A stretch of DNA of 64,000 bases from positions 19,771 to 83,770 of the IMG/VR virus record IMGVR_UViG_3300020204_000036, one strand, 5' to 3'. Below the pieces are notes generated by a model. That model was given only the letters and a program-made list of their open reading frames with translations, had not been told where the DNA came from and made no database searches. This document shows positions 37,336 through 45,300 of this stretch, piece by piece; the stretch's first letter is position 1; every line of letters begins with the position of its first letter. Source of the DNA: a virus. Made by a program: the position numbers and the translations under genes.

Positions 37336-37872
37336 ATGAAACTATTATTCACATTAAAGAATATAATTATAAACGAGCAAAATAACAAACCTAGAGGAAC
37401 TACGATATTTTCTACAGTATCAAACGATAAACTTATACAGTTAAAATCGACTTACCACCAAAGAAATGAAAGACATGGAAATGAAACATATAAAGAAATA
37501 GTTGATAAATACAACGATTTTTTATATACCAAGAAATCAAAGTTTAGACAACCACCAAGATTTGCGGTTCCTGATACCATGATTAAAAATTTTTTCAGTG
37601 ATAATGTTGATAAAATATATGGAGCATTTGAAAACGAACAACCAAAAAATAATAAAATCATTTTTGTTCACAAAAGAAAAAACAACGAAGATGAAGAAAA
37701 TTTTGACTTTATTGAAGTTCTATTACAAAAAGACGGTAATTTTTTTAATATCATCACTTCATCATTTTCTAAAGATGGTCAATTTTTGAAAACTAAAAGA
37801 GAAGATGATAACGCGCAAAGAGTAAGAGTTGAACAAAAAAGAATTGATAATTATATTGTGATATATATTTAA
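37336..37872 (+). CDS. Hypothetical, possibly packaged basic protein
   Basis: 178 residues. The start at 37336 is chosen over an in-frame ATG at 37132 because the intervening DNA is a promoter, an RNA and a terminator. The N-terminus LLFTLKNIIINEQ is a short amphipathic helix ending in I-N-E, which fits the capsid-targeting pattern described in the findings. The C-terminal half (IIFVHKRKNNEDEENFDFIE then FNIITSSFSKDG) faintly recalls barnase/EndoU-like RNase folds of phage and toxin proteins, but I see no firm catalytic set. Flanked by two structured RNAs. Confidence 0.6.
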   Translation: MKLLFTLKNIIINEQNNKPRGTTIFSTVSNDKLIQLKSTYHQRNERHGNETYKEIVDKYNDFLYTKKSKFRQPPRFAVPDTMIKNFFSDNVDKIYGAFENEQPKNNKIIFVHKRKNNEDEENFDFIEVLLQKDGNFFNIITSSFSKDGQFLKTKREDDNAQRVRVEQKRIDNYIVIYI

Positions 37873-37874
37873 AA

Positions 37875-38007
37875 TATGGGTTGAACCGAGATTACCCATA
37901 CAACTCGGCGGAATGGGACACGAAGCTCTCTGGGTGAAAATCCCCAATTCTACATGAATGATAGAATGAAACCACACTACCCCCATTGGCGCTCGTGGGG
38001 GTTTTTA
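37875..38007 (+). ncRNA. Structured small RNA B with possible pseudoknot
   Basis: The stretch between the stop codon and an intrinsic terminator. TATGGGT (37875-37881) can pair with ACCCATA (37894-37900), and CCGAG (37886-37890), which lies inside that loop, with CTCGG (37904-37908) outside it: an H-type pseudoknot or two exclusive states. Further hairpins are TGGG/CCCA at about 37930-37946 and TTCTA/TAGAA at about 37949-37967. A late-type-like TATTTAAAAT overlaps the upstream stop. It could be an independent RNA or the structured 3' end of the preceding mRNA. Confidence 0.62.
37979..38007 (+). terminator. Intrinsic terminator of RNA B
   Basis: A 7-bp G+C-rich stem (37979-37985 with 37996-38002), 10-nt loop and a T tract. 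Confidence 0.88.
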
Positions 38008-38018
38008 TTTATCTTTAG

Positions 38019-38030
38019 TATTTATTAATT
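38019..38030 (+). promoter_or_regulatory. Late-type element TATTTATTAATT
   Basis: Copy of the element 12 nt before the ATG at 38043, downstream of the RNA B terminator. Confidence 0.5.
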
Positions 38031-38042
38031 ATAGTTGATGTT

Positions 38043-39197
38043 ATGAAAGATAAAATGTTACCTTGGTTTTTACTATTTTGTGCGATTGGATTATCAGGAA
38101 CTGCGGCCTATTATAGTGTGGTCGGTTTATCTGTGGTTTTTGTTGGTGTTGCAATTCCTGTAATTATTTTGGGTTCATTTTTGGAACTATCTAAAATTGC
38201 AATTGCTACATATCTTCACGACAAGTGGAAAGAAACATATGGAGGGTTAAAAATATATATGACAATTGCTCTTATAACTTTATCAATTATTACATCTTTA
38301 GGGATTTATGGATTACTTAGCACAGGTTTTTCTGCTAACATTTCTAAATTGGAAATTAATGGTAAAAAAATTAAAAACATCGAAATAAAAAAACAAAGAT
38401 TTGAAGAAATCAAAAAAGAATACCAATCTGAAAAAACCATTTTAGATAAAGATATAACAAATCTAAGAAACGCTCTATCATCAAACACCACTACACAATC
38501 AATTGATAGGAACTCAGGTCAAGTCATTACAAGAGCAAATGCCGGAAACAGAAAAGCTTTTGAAACACAACTCAAAGTTGCTCAACAAAATAGGGACATT
38601 GTGTCCAATAAAATCGAATCATTAAATGACAGTATCACAAACTTAGAGATTGAAATATTAAATTTAGAGTCTGCTGAAATATCAGGAAACGAACTTGGGA
38701 CAATTAAATACATGAGTGAGTTACTAGATTGGGATATTAAAAAAACTGCAAATTTATTCATATTAATATTAATCTTTGTTTTTGACCCATTGGCGATTAC
38801 TTTAGTTATTGCAACAAATCAAGCTTTTAAATCAAATAAAAAAAACGAAGAGACCCCTCAAGTCACCCCTCAAGTTCAAGAAGATATGAATGACCCTTTT
38901 GAGGAATATTTTGAAAAACACATAGACTTTATGGATGAAGACATCTACGAAGATGACTACGACGAAAATATCGATTATTTAGATGAAAATTTTTACCAAA
39001 GAAGTGAAGAATCAGTAGAAAATGATGAAATCATTAATGTAGATAACGATTATGGTATTTTCGATGATTATAAGCCAAACACCGTTGAAACTGAAAATGT
39101 AGTTGAAAACAAAACACCACAACCAAACCCTGTAATTAACAGAAGACTTTCTTATACAAAAAATGATACAGGAAATTTCAAAATTAATAGAATATAA
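38043..39197 (+). CDS. Membrane protein with periplasmic or cytoplasmic coiled coil
   Basis: 384 residues. Hydrophobic segments lie at about 6-25, 28-52 and 68-92, a Lys/Glu/Asn-rich coiled coil at about 100-220, and a fourth membrane segment at about 238-260 (FILILIFVFDPLAITLVIAT). The C-terminal 120 residues are strongly acidic (DEDIYEDDYDENIDYLDE). The topology resembles phage inner-membrane proteins that remodel or sense the envelope, but I know of no named function. First gene of the membrane/lysis-like operon. Confidence 0.68.
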   Translation: MKDKMLPWFLLFCAIGLSGTAAYYSVVGLSVVFVGVAIPVIILGSFLELSKIAIATYLHDKWKETYGGLKIYMTIALITLSIITSLGIYGLLSTGFSANISKLEINGKKIKNIEIKKQRFEEIKKEYQSEKTILDKDITNLRNALSSNTTTQSIDRNSGQVITRANAGNRKAFETQLKVAQQNRDIVSNKIESLNDSITNLEIEILNLESAEISGNELGTIKYMSELLDWDIKKTANLFILILIFVFDPLAITLVIATNQAFKSNKKNEETPQVTPQVQEDMNDPFEEYFEKHIDFMDEDIYEDDYDENIDYLDENFYQRSEESVENDEIINVDNDYGIFDDYKPNTVETENVVENKTPQPNPVINRRLSYTKNDTGNFKINRI

Positions 39198-39771
39198 CGT
39201 CTTGTTTCAAAACGACAACAAACGTCAAATAATATTGGCTGACACTAAAAGGCCCTACAAAAATTATATACAGTCATTAATCAACAGATATAATAAAAAA
39301 AATCCCTACTTACCAAATTATATAATAAATAAAAAAGGTGAGATTTTTATGGTTACAGAACCAAACACGTATTCTAAATTCATGAACAATCAAAGTTTAG
39401 ATAAAAATTCAATAGTAATAGTTTTAGAAAATCTTACTTGGTTAAAAAAAATACCAATAGAACTTCAATATTTAAACTGGATAGGTGATATTTATAAAGA
39501 GAAAGTTTTTGAAAAAAAATGGAGAGACCAATTTTTTTGGGACCCCTATAGTCAAAAACAAATTGAAAGTTTGGTTTTATTAACACATGATATATGTGAA
39601 AACTTTGGCATAGAAAAACAAACAACAAAAACAAATGTCAAGTTACATGGTGTTGAAAACTTCAATGGAGTTACAACAAAAAGTAATCACATATCTAATT
39701 GTAAGGATATAAACCCTTCTTTTGATTTTAAAAATTTTGAAAAATTATTAAACGAGTATGAACCAATATGA
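39163..39771 (+). CDS. Amidase-2-like protein, possible endolysin
   Basis: 202 residues overlapping the previous gene by 35 nt. YIINKKGEIFMVTEPNTYSK, then VIVLENLTW, SLVLLTHDICENFGI and a late GVTTKSNHISNCKDINPSFD recall the N-acetylmuramoyl-L-alanine amidase (PGRP/T7-lysozyme) fold, including the final His with a following Lys-Asp. The first zinc ligand expected in the opening strand (QIILADTKRP here, usually hH.t) is not seen. It may be a divergent lysin or a non-catalytic wall-binding protein. Its neighbours include spanin-like proteins. Confidence 0.6.
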   Translation: MIQEISKLIEYNVLFQNDNKRQIILADTKRPYKNYIQSLINRYNKKNPYLPNYIINKKGEIFMVTEPNTYSKFMNNQSLDKNSIVIVLENLTWLKKIPIELQYLNWIGDIYKEKVFEKKWRDQFFWDPYSQKQIESLVLLTHDICENFGIEKQTTKTNVKLHGVENFNGVTTKSNHISNCKDINPSFDFKNFEKLLNEYEPI

Positions 39772-40297
39772 TGAAATTAAAACGTTGTTGAAAAGGTCAA
39801 GACTTTTACAAGAACAAGTGGGCCCCACAAATTTGGCAAAAAGCATTGAAGACAACATCGTACAAGACGAAGAAAAAGAAATTGATGTTGATAAAGTTAA
39901 AAAAGACAAAAGCAAAACCTATAGAATATCAGGAGGTCTTTTAACTCTTCACGGAAAAGATAAAAAAGATTTGGAACTTACAAGTGATGAAAAACAATCT
40001 TACCAAGAAACAATGGAAGAGTTTGTTGCAGAAGTGTCTGACCTTTCTGACTTTGGTGTTTTAAATGTATATAATAACTCTGTGCAGTGGAGCGGTAAAA
40101 TAGTTGATGCCGACATTGAGTTTTTCTATTCTATTGGTGAAAATAATGGTGTTTATATAAATGGAGATATGATAAAACTAGACCAAGAATTGGTAGATTT
40201 AACAACTAAGTTAAAATCTTTTTTTGAAAAGTTTAAAAGTAAATGGGCTAAAATTATTTCAGTAAGAAAGAAAACTAAATTTACAGAAGAAGAATAG
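39758..40297 (+). CDS. Hypothetical, possibly packaged protein
   Basis: 179 residues overlapping the previous gene by 14 nt. The N-terminus YDEIKTLLKRSRLLQEQV is an amphipathic helix ending in L-Q-E, which fits the capsid-targeting pattern. Residues 55-150 form a mixed domain (RISGGLLTLHGKDKKDLELT, SVQWSGKIVDADIEFFYS) of no recognised family. Very acidic overall. Confidence 0.6.
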   Translation: MNQYDEIKTLLKRSRLLQEQVGPTNLAKSIEDNIVQDEEKEIDVDKVKKDKSKTYRISGGLLTLHGKDKKDLELTSDEKQSYQETMEEFVAEVSDLSDFGVLNVYNNSVQWSGKIVDADIEFFYSIGENNGVYINGDMIKLDQELVDLTTKLKSFFEKFKSKWAKIISVRKKTKFTEEE

Positions 40298-40298
40298 T

Positions 40299-40649
40299 AT
40301 GGAATATATAAAAAAATATTGGAAATGGGTTGTTGGTATTATTTTGTCGATACTTGTTTTATACCTTGTTGTTTATTTGGCAACTCCAAAACCACAAATG
40401 TCAGAATTAGACAAGTATAAAATAGACCAACTTAATAAAAAAATTGAAGAATTAAAAAACCTTCAAAAAAGTTTGAACGACTCCCTTAATGTTTACCAAC
40501 AAAAAATAGATAAAATTGATGACAAAATATCGAACATTAAGATTGAAAAAAAAGAGGTAAATAATTATTACACACAAAAAAAAGAAGAAATAAAAACCGC
40601 AGATAAAAAACAAGTGGATAGTCTGTTGAGAAAAAGATATAATTTTTAA
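40299..40649 (+). CDS. Single-pass membrane coiled-coil protein, spanin-like
   Basis: 116 residues: one N-terminal membrane segment (WVVGIILSILVLYLVVYLAT, about 10-29) followed by a long coiled coil with regular Leu/Ile spacing. This is the layout of an inner-membrane spanin (Rz-type), and an amidase-like gene lies just upstream. No sequence-level family match can be claimed. Confidence 0.58.
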   Translation: MEYIKKYWKWVVGIILSILVLYLVVYLATPKPQMSELDKYKIDQLNKKIEELKNLQKSLNDSLNVYQQKIDKIDDKISNIKIEKKEVNNYYTQKKEEIKTADKKQVDSLLRKRYNF

Positions 40650-40652
40650 ATT

Positions 40653-41069
40653 ATGAAAAAAATTGTTTTGTTTACATTAGTGATGTTAGTTAGTTTTTTT
40701 GGAATGACTCAAAAAATAAAACCAACTGACACATCAGAATTATGCATACCATATCATGTTGCACAAAAAATATTATTGGACCTTAATGATTACGACAGAT
40801 TAAAAGAACTATCCAAGTTAGATAAAGAAGAAATAAAACAATTGAATAACAAAATTTATTTTTTAGATAAAAGTATTCTTGTTTGGAAAGAAAAAGATTC
40901 ATTGAGTAATAAAATAGTTAATAATACGGAAGAAAAATTTAAAATAATTTCTGACCAAAATGATGAGTTGAGAAAAGAAGTTAAAAAATTAAAAGTTAGA
41001 AATACAATGACTCAAATAATTAGTGGGGTTCTTATAACAACATTAACGGTATTTAGTATTATGAAATAA
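40653..41069 (+). CDS. Secreted or membrane coiled-coil protein
   Basis: 138 residues with a signal-peptide-like N-terminus (KKIVLFTLVMLVSFFGMTQ), a Leu/Lys/Glu coiled coil and a C-terminal hydrophobic segment (IISGVLITTLTVFSIM). Lies between a spanin-like gene and another small gene; it could be the partner in a two-protein lysis device. No lipobox cysteine is visible, so a lipoprotein outer spanin is not supported. Confidence 0.58.
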   Translation: MKKIVLFTLVMLVSFFGMTQKIKPTDTSELCIPYHVAQKILLDLNDYDRLKELSKLDKEEIKQLNNKIYFLDKSILVWKEKDSLSNKIVNNTEEKFKIISDQNDELRKEVKKLKVRNTMTQIISGVLITTLTVFSIMK

Positions 41070-41320
41070 TGGCACTTTCTCAAACAGATAAGAAAGAAGT
41101 TGAAAGAATTATAAAAAAAGAAATACAAAACTTTTTTAATTCAAACACATTGAAACAATTTGAAAATCAGATGGTTGAATTAATAAAAAAAGAAATACAA
41201 AAAGGAAAGTTAAGAGGAGACATTACTGAGTTTATTTCCAAAGCATTCACTGAATTTTACTTTGAACTTTATAGACAAAGAGCTAATTGGACCGGTACAA
41301 TTAAAAATTTAAAATTATAA
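41069..41320 (+). CDS. Small helical hypothetical protein (83 residues)
   Basis: Starts in the stop of the previous gene (TAATG). Entirely helical and Lys/Glu/Phe-rich (KKEVERIIKKEIQNFFNSNT, AFTEFYFELYRQRANW). It lacks an (I/L)xE end to its first helix, unlike its neighbours. No family recognised. Confidence 0.6.
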   Translation: MALSQTDKKEVERIIKKEIQNFFNSNTLKQFENQMVELIKKEIQKGKLRGDITEFISKAFTEFYFELYRQRANWTGTIKNLKL

Positions 41321-41322
41321 TT

Positions 41323-41892
41323 ATGAGAAATATAAGTCCAGAAAAATTAATAGAAAACGCACTCAAAGAAATTTTACAAGAAAAATCGGCAACAATCAGT
41401 AGACCTATATTTAGTTTATTTTCAAAAGACGAAAAGGCAAAAAAAGAATATAAAAGAATAAAAAAAGAACCAAAAGAAGGTATGGGTGCAAGCTCCGCAG
41501 GTAGTTTTTCACCGGCAATTAGTTTTAGTGAAGAAGAAGATGAGGGTCAAAAAATTGAAGCAACTGAAGCTACCGGGGCATCGTCTTCAGGTTCTTATGA
41601 GGGAGCCTCTTTTTTGGCTAAAAACCTTGATAATTGGGGGCCATCAAAAAAAACACAACTACCTGGCGGTATGTTTGTAAAACCAAAAGAAAAATGTAAG
41701 ACTTTTCCGTACTGTAACCAAGGGGATATCAATTCATTAGATTTTAGTAAAACAGGTGATTTTGGCTTTAAACTAACAAAAAAAACTCCAAAAAAGAAAA
41801 AATCGAAACTAAAAGAGGCCATTATAAATGTTTCATATAGAACTGGTTTAACTGAAGAAAAAATACTAAAAATCCTTATTGATAATATTTAA
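41323..41892 (+). CDS. Possibly packaged protein with Gly/Ser/Glu-rich middle
   Basis: 189 residues. The N-terminus SPEKLIENALKEILQEKSAT is an amphipathic helix ending in L-Q-E. Two short repeats follow (GMGASSAGSFSPAISFSEEE and ATGASSSGSYEGASFLAKNL), then a Cys-containing CKTFPYCNQGDI and a basic stretch. The C-terminus KLKEAIINVSYRTGLTEEKI ends in a similar amphipathic helix. Directly upstream of a second protein of this kind. Function unknown. Confidence 0.62.
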   Translation: MRNISPEKLIENALKEILQEKSATISRPIFSLFSKDEKAKKEYKRIKKEPKEGMGASSAGSFSPAISFSEEEDEGQKIEATEATGASSSGSYEGASFLAKNLDNWGPSKKTQLPGGMFVKPKEKCKTFPYCNQGDINSLDFSKTGDFGFKLTKKTPKKKKSKLKEAIINVSYRTGLTEEKILKILIDNI

Positions 41893-41913
41893 GGTTTTTT
41901 TCTTTAACACTAA

Positions 41914-41924
41914 TATTTATTAAT
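41914..41924 (+). promoter_or_regulatory. Late-type element TATTTATTAAT
   Basis: Ends directly at the ATG of the 547-residue putative packaged protein. Confidence 0.6.
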
Positions 41925-43568
41925 ATGGATGATTATATAAAAAACGTTACAAAACAAATAATATCTGAGGAATTAGATAAAAGGATTTTAAGTATAAAAA
42001 ATAAAATATTTGAAAATAAAGACATGAAAAAACAAATGTGCTCAGAGTGCGGAAGTAAGATGTACGAAGGAGAATGTATAGAATGTGGAGATAAGTACGA
42101 AGGAAATATTCAAGAATTAGGAGGAATGGATGACGGACATCCATTATTTGGTGATTTAAATTTTTCCAACATGAACCCCGAAAAAAGAAAAAAAATTAAT
42201 AAGTACCTTGGTATGGAAGATGAATATTCTGATTTTGATGATGAAGATGATAAGTGGAACGCCCCATCACCTGACGAAGATAATAAAGACAAAGGTGGTT
42301 TGGATGAAACTTTCAAATACAAAGGAAGAATAGGGAAACTTAAAACTAAAATGTATCCCAACAAGTTAAAACATGGGGTTACTGAAACAGGTGAGGATGA
42401 AATCTCAGATGGTTGGATGCATGAAGATGACTACGAGGGTTTTACGGATGGTAGAAGAAAAATTGATAAAGCCAAACCATACGGAAAAATTACAGGTGCA
42501 GATTTTAAAGCTCTAAGCTCTATGAAAAAAGAAGTTGAAGAAACTTTATATGAATTAGATTTAGAAGAAGAAGATGTTGAAGAAGGTAACGCATTTTCAG
42601 GAGCATTATCATCGGCACGTGAAAGAGGTTATAAAACTTTTAAGGTTGGTGGTAAAACATATCCTGTTGAAGAATCTTACATCACTGAAAAATGGAAAGG
42701 AGATGTTGAGGTAAAACAAACTGGTGAATATGCCGACATGACTATTGAAGAAGTTGATTCAGCAATTAAAAAATTAAAGAAAAGAAACGCCGAACTCAAA
42801 AGATTGGGCAAAAAAGTACCGAGTTCAAGTAGAGAAAAAATGGGACAACTTTATTTTGCTAAAAGAGCAAAAAAAGATTGGCCAGGAAAAGGTAAAGCAA
42901 AAGTCGAGGAATCTAGATTAATTTTTACTGAAAGTGAAATCATTAACATAATTGAATCAATTGTTATGGAAGAAAAAAGAAAAAAATCAATAAAGGCCGA
43001 TACATACTTAAAATCTTCACTTGAACAATCAAAAAAACAAGAAAAGGATTATATTGATAGTGTTGTTAAAAAAATGAAAGATTACCTTAAAACAGGTTCT
43101 AAAGGTAAATACGAAATGTCACCCAAAGGGTTTCCCAAAGGTAATGGAGAACTTGTTAAAATGGATAAAATGGCTTATGTCCCATCTAAGACTGTTGATG
43201 AGTATATAACAAACTATACCGCATTTTCTTTAGAGAATTTAGATTACGATACTTTCGAACCAAACGATGAGAGAGTTTCTAAGTACATTAAGGGGTCATC
43301 TGAAACAGGAAATAACCCTAAGTGGGCAAATGCTGTTGAAACTCCTGTTAACGACATTAGAGATAAAGTACGTAAAAATAATTATTTAGCTAAACTCAAG
43401 AAAAAGGCTTATAACAAAGCACCGCAACCTGTGGTTTCAGATAAGAGCGGTTCTGAGTCGGGCGCTAATAAAATTATGATGAAATTAGAGTCAGTTAATG
43501 GTAGTGAAGTTATCACTGAAATGGAAAAAATGAAAAGTTTAATTGGTTATAGTAGGAAAACACAATAA
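41925..43568 (+). CDS. Large putative packaged protein with two targeting-like helices
   Basis: 547 residues. The N-terminus DDYIKNVTKQIISEELDKRI ends in I-S-E, matching the capsid-targeting pattern. A zinc-ribbon-like CSECGSKMYEGECIECGD follows at residues 38-55. A second amphipathic segment with I-I-E and M-E-E (LIFTESEIINIIESIVMEEK) lies at about 328-347, and the C-terminus MEKMKSLIGYSRKTQ repeats the M-x-x-[LM][IM]G theme of other members. Low-complexity acidic and Lys-rich linkers connect the parts, so it may be cut into several peptides. Preceded by a late-type element. Confidence 0.62.
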   Translation: MDDYIKNVTKQIISEELDKRILSIKNKIFENKDMKKQMCSECGSKMYEGECIECGDKYEGNIQELGGMDDGHPLFGDLNFSNMNPEKRKKINKYLGMEDEYSDFDDEDDKWNAPSPDEDNKDKGGLDETFKYKGRIGKLKTKMYPNKLKHGVTETGEDEISDGWMHEDDYEGFTDGRRKIDKAKPYGKITGADFKALSSMKKEVEETLYELDLEEEDVEEGNAFSGALSSARERGYKTFKVGGKTYPVEESYITEKWKGDVEVKQTGEYADMTIEEVDSAIKKLKKRNAELKRLGKKVPSSSREKMGQLYFAKRAKKDWPGKGKAKVEESRLIFTESEIINIIESIVMEEKRKKSIKADTYLKSSLEQSKKQEKDYIDSVVKKMKDYLKTGSKGKYEMSPKGFPKGNGELVKMDKMAYVPSKTVDEYITNYTAFSLENLDYDTFEPNDERVSKYIKGSSETGNNPKWANAVETPVNDIRDKVRKNNYLAKLKKKAYNKAPQPVVSDKSGSESGANKIMMKLESVNGSEVITEMEKMKSLIGYSRKTQ

Positions 43569-43573
43569 TTAAA

Positions 43574-43603
43574 TTCATTTTTATTAAACTTATGTTATAT
43601 TTT
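43574..43603 (+). promoter_or_regulatory. Host-like promoter TTC-N19-TATATTTT
   Basis: Weaker match to TTG-N19/20-TAnnTTTG: both boxes differ in the last base. It lies 4 nt before the ATG at 43608, the same close spacing as other early promoters. Confidence 0.42.
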
Positions 43604-43607
43604 TCCC

Positions 43608-44102
43608 ATGTCGTTATCTAATAACATGGGGAATTTTTTTGATTGGTTAGCCAAACCAATGGAAAAAGAAGACGTTGTTGCTTGGTATTTGGCAAATAAT
43701 ATCATACCAGAGTATACAGAACTATTCAGAGATTTTTGTTTTTCTTTTTATGGTTTAATTAAAATCACATATTTGGGTGATGACCATAACGAACCTACAG
43801 AAACCAAAATTGGAATGACAGAACAACAAAATAAAGAACATTTCAATTGGTGTTTAAGCAAAACAGTAGAAAGTTTTAAAAAAGAAAATATTCAATTCAA
43901 TTTAAGTGATAAAGACATTATTTTTTTCGAAAGTTTTTTCTTTGATACTTTTTATAACCAAAAAGATGAAAAAGTAAAAGAAACAATTGATAAATTTTTC
44001 AATCAAATGTTTGATTTAGACACACCTAAAAGTAAATCTGACATTGAAATTTTTACAGAAATATATAAGATGTTGGAAAGGTCTGTAAATCTTATAGACT
44101 AG
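43608..44102 (+). CDS. Hypothetical protein (164 residues)
   Basis: Helical, acidic protein with aromatic clusters (FFDWLAKPMEKEDVVAWYLA, FRDFCFSFYGLIKITYLGDD). No family, membrane segment or targeting helix recognised. Own weak host-like promoter; followed by a 61-nt gap before the histone-like gene. Confidence 0.62.
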   Translation: MSLSNNMGNFFDWLAKPMEKEDVVAWYLANNIIPEYTELFRDFCFSFYGLIKITYLGDDHNEPTETKIGMTEQQNKEHFNWCLSKTVESFKKENIQFNLSDKDIIFFESFFFDTFYNQKDEKVKETIDKFFNQMFDLDTPKSKSDIEIFTEIYKMLERSVNLID

Positions 44103-44163
44103 TGTTTACAATATTTAACCAGTGGTTAAATTAGAAAATAAATAAATGAATAAAAACTTATGA

Positions 44164-44346
44164 ATGGAAACTTTAGAACAAATTAAAGCATTAGTTGAAG
44201 AACTATCAGTCGACACTACAAAATTTTACAATGGAAATAAGTCTGCAGGTATAAGAGCTAGAAAAACTTGCCAACAATTAAAAAGTTTATCACAGATACT
44301 TAGAACTGAAATTTTAAATAGCGGCAAAAAAGAAAAGAATGATTAA
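44164..44346 (+). CDS. Hc1-like histone H1 homologue
   Basis: 60 residues. The core KFYNGNKSAGIRARKTCQQL matches the Bacteroidota histone H1-like (Hc1) proteins, in which GNKAAGTRARKxxLELxKL is the conserved stretch. Host versions compact DNA. In the phage it may remodel host or phage DNA, or act as a decoy of the host protein. It lacks the long Lys/Ala tail of chlamydial Hc1. Overlaps the next gene by 8 nt. Confidence 0.75.
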   Translation: METLEQIKALVEELSVDTTKFYNGNKSAGIRARKTCQQLKSLSQILRTEILNSGKKEKND

Positions 44347-44524
44347 TTATCTATTAATATATTGTTTTATTTTTTGTATATTACTATTATTAAGATTCGT
44401 ATTCAATTTTTACCGGTCTGTTTTTTCTAACCCACCAATACCTTATGAGTTTAAAAAATACGAACAACTATATTATGGTTTATCAATATCATATATATTA
44501 ACTTATTTAATAATGATTTTATGA
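44339..44524 (+). CDS. Small two-pass membrane protein
   Basis: 61 residues with hydrophobic segments at about 2-24 (NYLLIYCFIFCILLLLRFVF) and 46-61 (LSISYILTYLIMIL) around a short polar loop. Overlaps both neighbours by a few bases (ATGA downstream). Holin-like size, but no evidence assigns that function. Confidence 0.6.
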   Translation: MINYLLIYCFIFCILLLLRFVFNFYRSVFSNPPIPYEFKKYEQLYYGLSISYILTYLIMIL

Positions 44525-44988
44525 TTTATAGCAACTTTATAAACAAAACGGAAAAATACCTCAAATCAGTTAGGGTTTTGAGAAACTATATAACTTTTGA
44601 TATGACTTTTCCAACAACATGGTCAATGTTAAAAAAAGCACCTGAAAGTGTAGAGATTTTACAAAATCAAGATAATGATTCGAACTTAGTTACATCATTT
44701 GTTTGTGAAAACAATCCTTCTCTTATTGATATTATTGAAAAAACTATCGATTTAGTTGTATCAACAAATTTAGAGAGAGAAGAAAAAGAAAGATTATTTA
44801 AATTAAAAGTTACCGAGCTAAAAAATATTTTTGAAAGCGGTGATATTGACACACTAAGGACTTTAAAATTTGACACTAACGAATTAACAACTTTAAACAC
44901 CAATGGAACAAAACAAAAACTTACATCCGTTACTCAAGGAAATGAAATCACTGAAGGAGGAAGTAGAAAAGTCCAACAAGATAAATGA
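44521..44988 (+). CDS. Hypothetical protein (155 residues)
   Basis: An N-terminal domain (YLKSVRVLRNYITFDMTFPT then WSMLKKAPESVEIL) followed by helices with VVSTNLEREEKERLFKLKVTEL. No named family recognised. Its end overlaps the next ORF by 86 nt in another frame, which is long for this genome. Confidence 0.6.
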   Translation: MIYSNFINKTEKYLKSVRVLRNYITFDMTFPTTWSMLKKAPESVEILQNQDNDSNLVTSFVCENNPSLIDIIEKTIDLVVSTNLEREEKERLFKLKVTELKNIFESGDIDTLRTLKFDTNELTTLNTNGTKQKLTSVTQGNEITEGGSRKVQQDK

Positions 44989-45115
44989 AGACTTAAAAAA
45001 AAAGTTTTCTTCAGAAATTAAGAATTTCAAACCGTCAGAAATAAAGAATACAATATTCGTAACAAAAAAATTAACCTTATGGGAGAGAATCAAAAGGGCT
45101 TTAGGGACGACTTAG
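44903..45115 (+). CDS. Small coiled-coil protein
   Basis: 70 residues: EMKSLKEEVEKSNKINEDLK forms a coiled coil, with a basic C-terminus (LWERIKRALG). Overlaps the genes on both sides in different frames. The overlaps lower confidence, but both flanking frames also look coding. Confidence 0.52.
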   Translation: MEQNKNLHPLLKEMKSLKEEVEKSNKINEDLKKKFSSEIKNFKPSEIKNTIFVTKKLTLWERIKRALGTT

Positions 45116-45300
45116 AAAAATTGGCACAAGTTTCAGATTTAATTGAAAGTTCTTTCATAAAAAATGAAAAAGTTGAAGTAAAGGTGTCTTTAGATGAGGG
45201 CACCTTTTCTAATCTATTACAACATCTAATGATTAATCAAAACGAAAAAAAATGTGTGATTCAAATATCTAATTTAGAGTTTACCTTTTTGAAAAAGTAG
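45079..45300 (+). CDS. Small hypothetical protein (73 residues)
   Basis: Acidic protein with a beta/alpha pattern ([33 protein letters not shown]). Ends 20 nt inside the convergent gene on the other strand. No family recognised. Confidence 0.55.
   Translation: MGENQKGFRDDLEKLAQVSDLIESSFIKNEKVEVKVSLDEGTFSNLLQHLMINQNEKKCVIQISNLEFTFLKK

Noticed and set aside
37180-38007. RNA A and RNA B as tRNA genes
   Set aside because: T-arm-like hairpins are present, but no acceptor stem with matching D and anticodon arms could be drawn for either.
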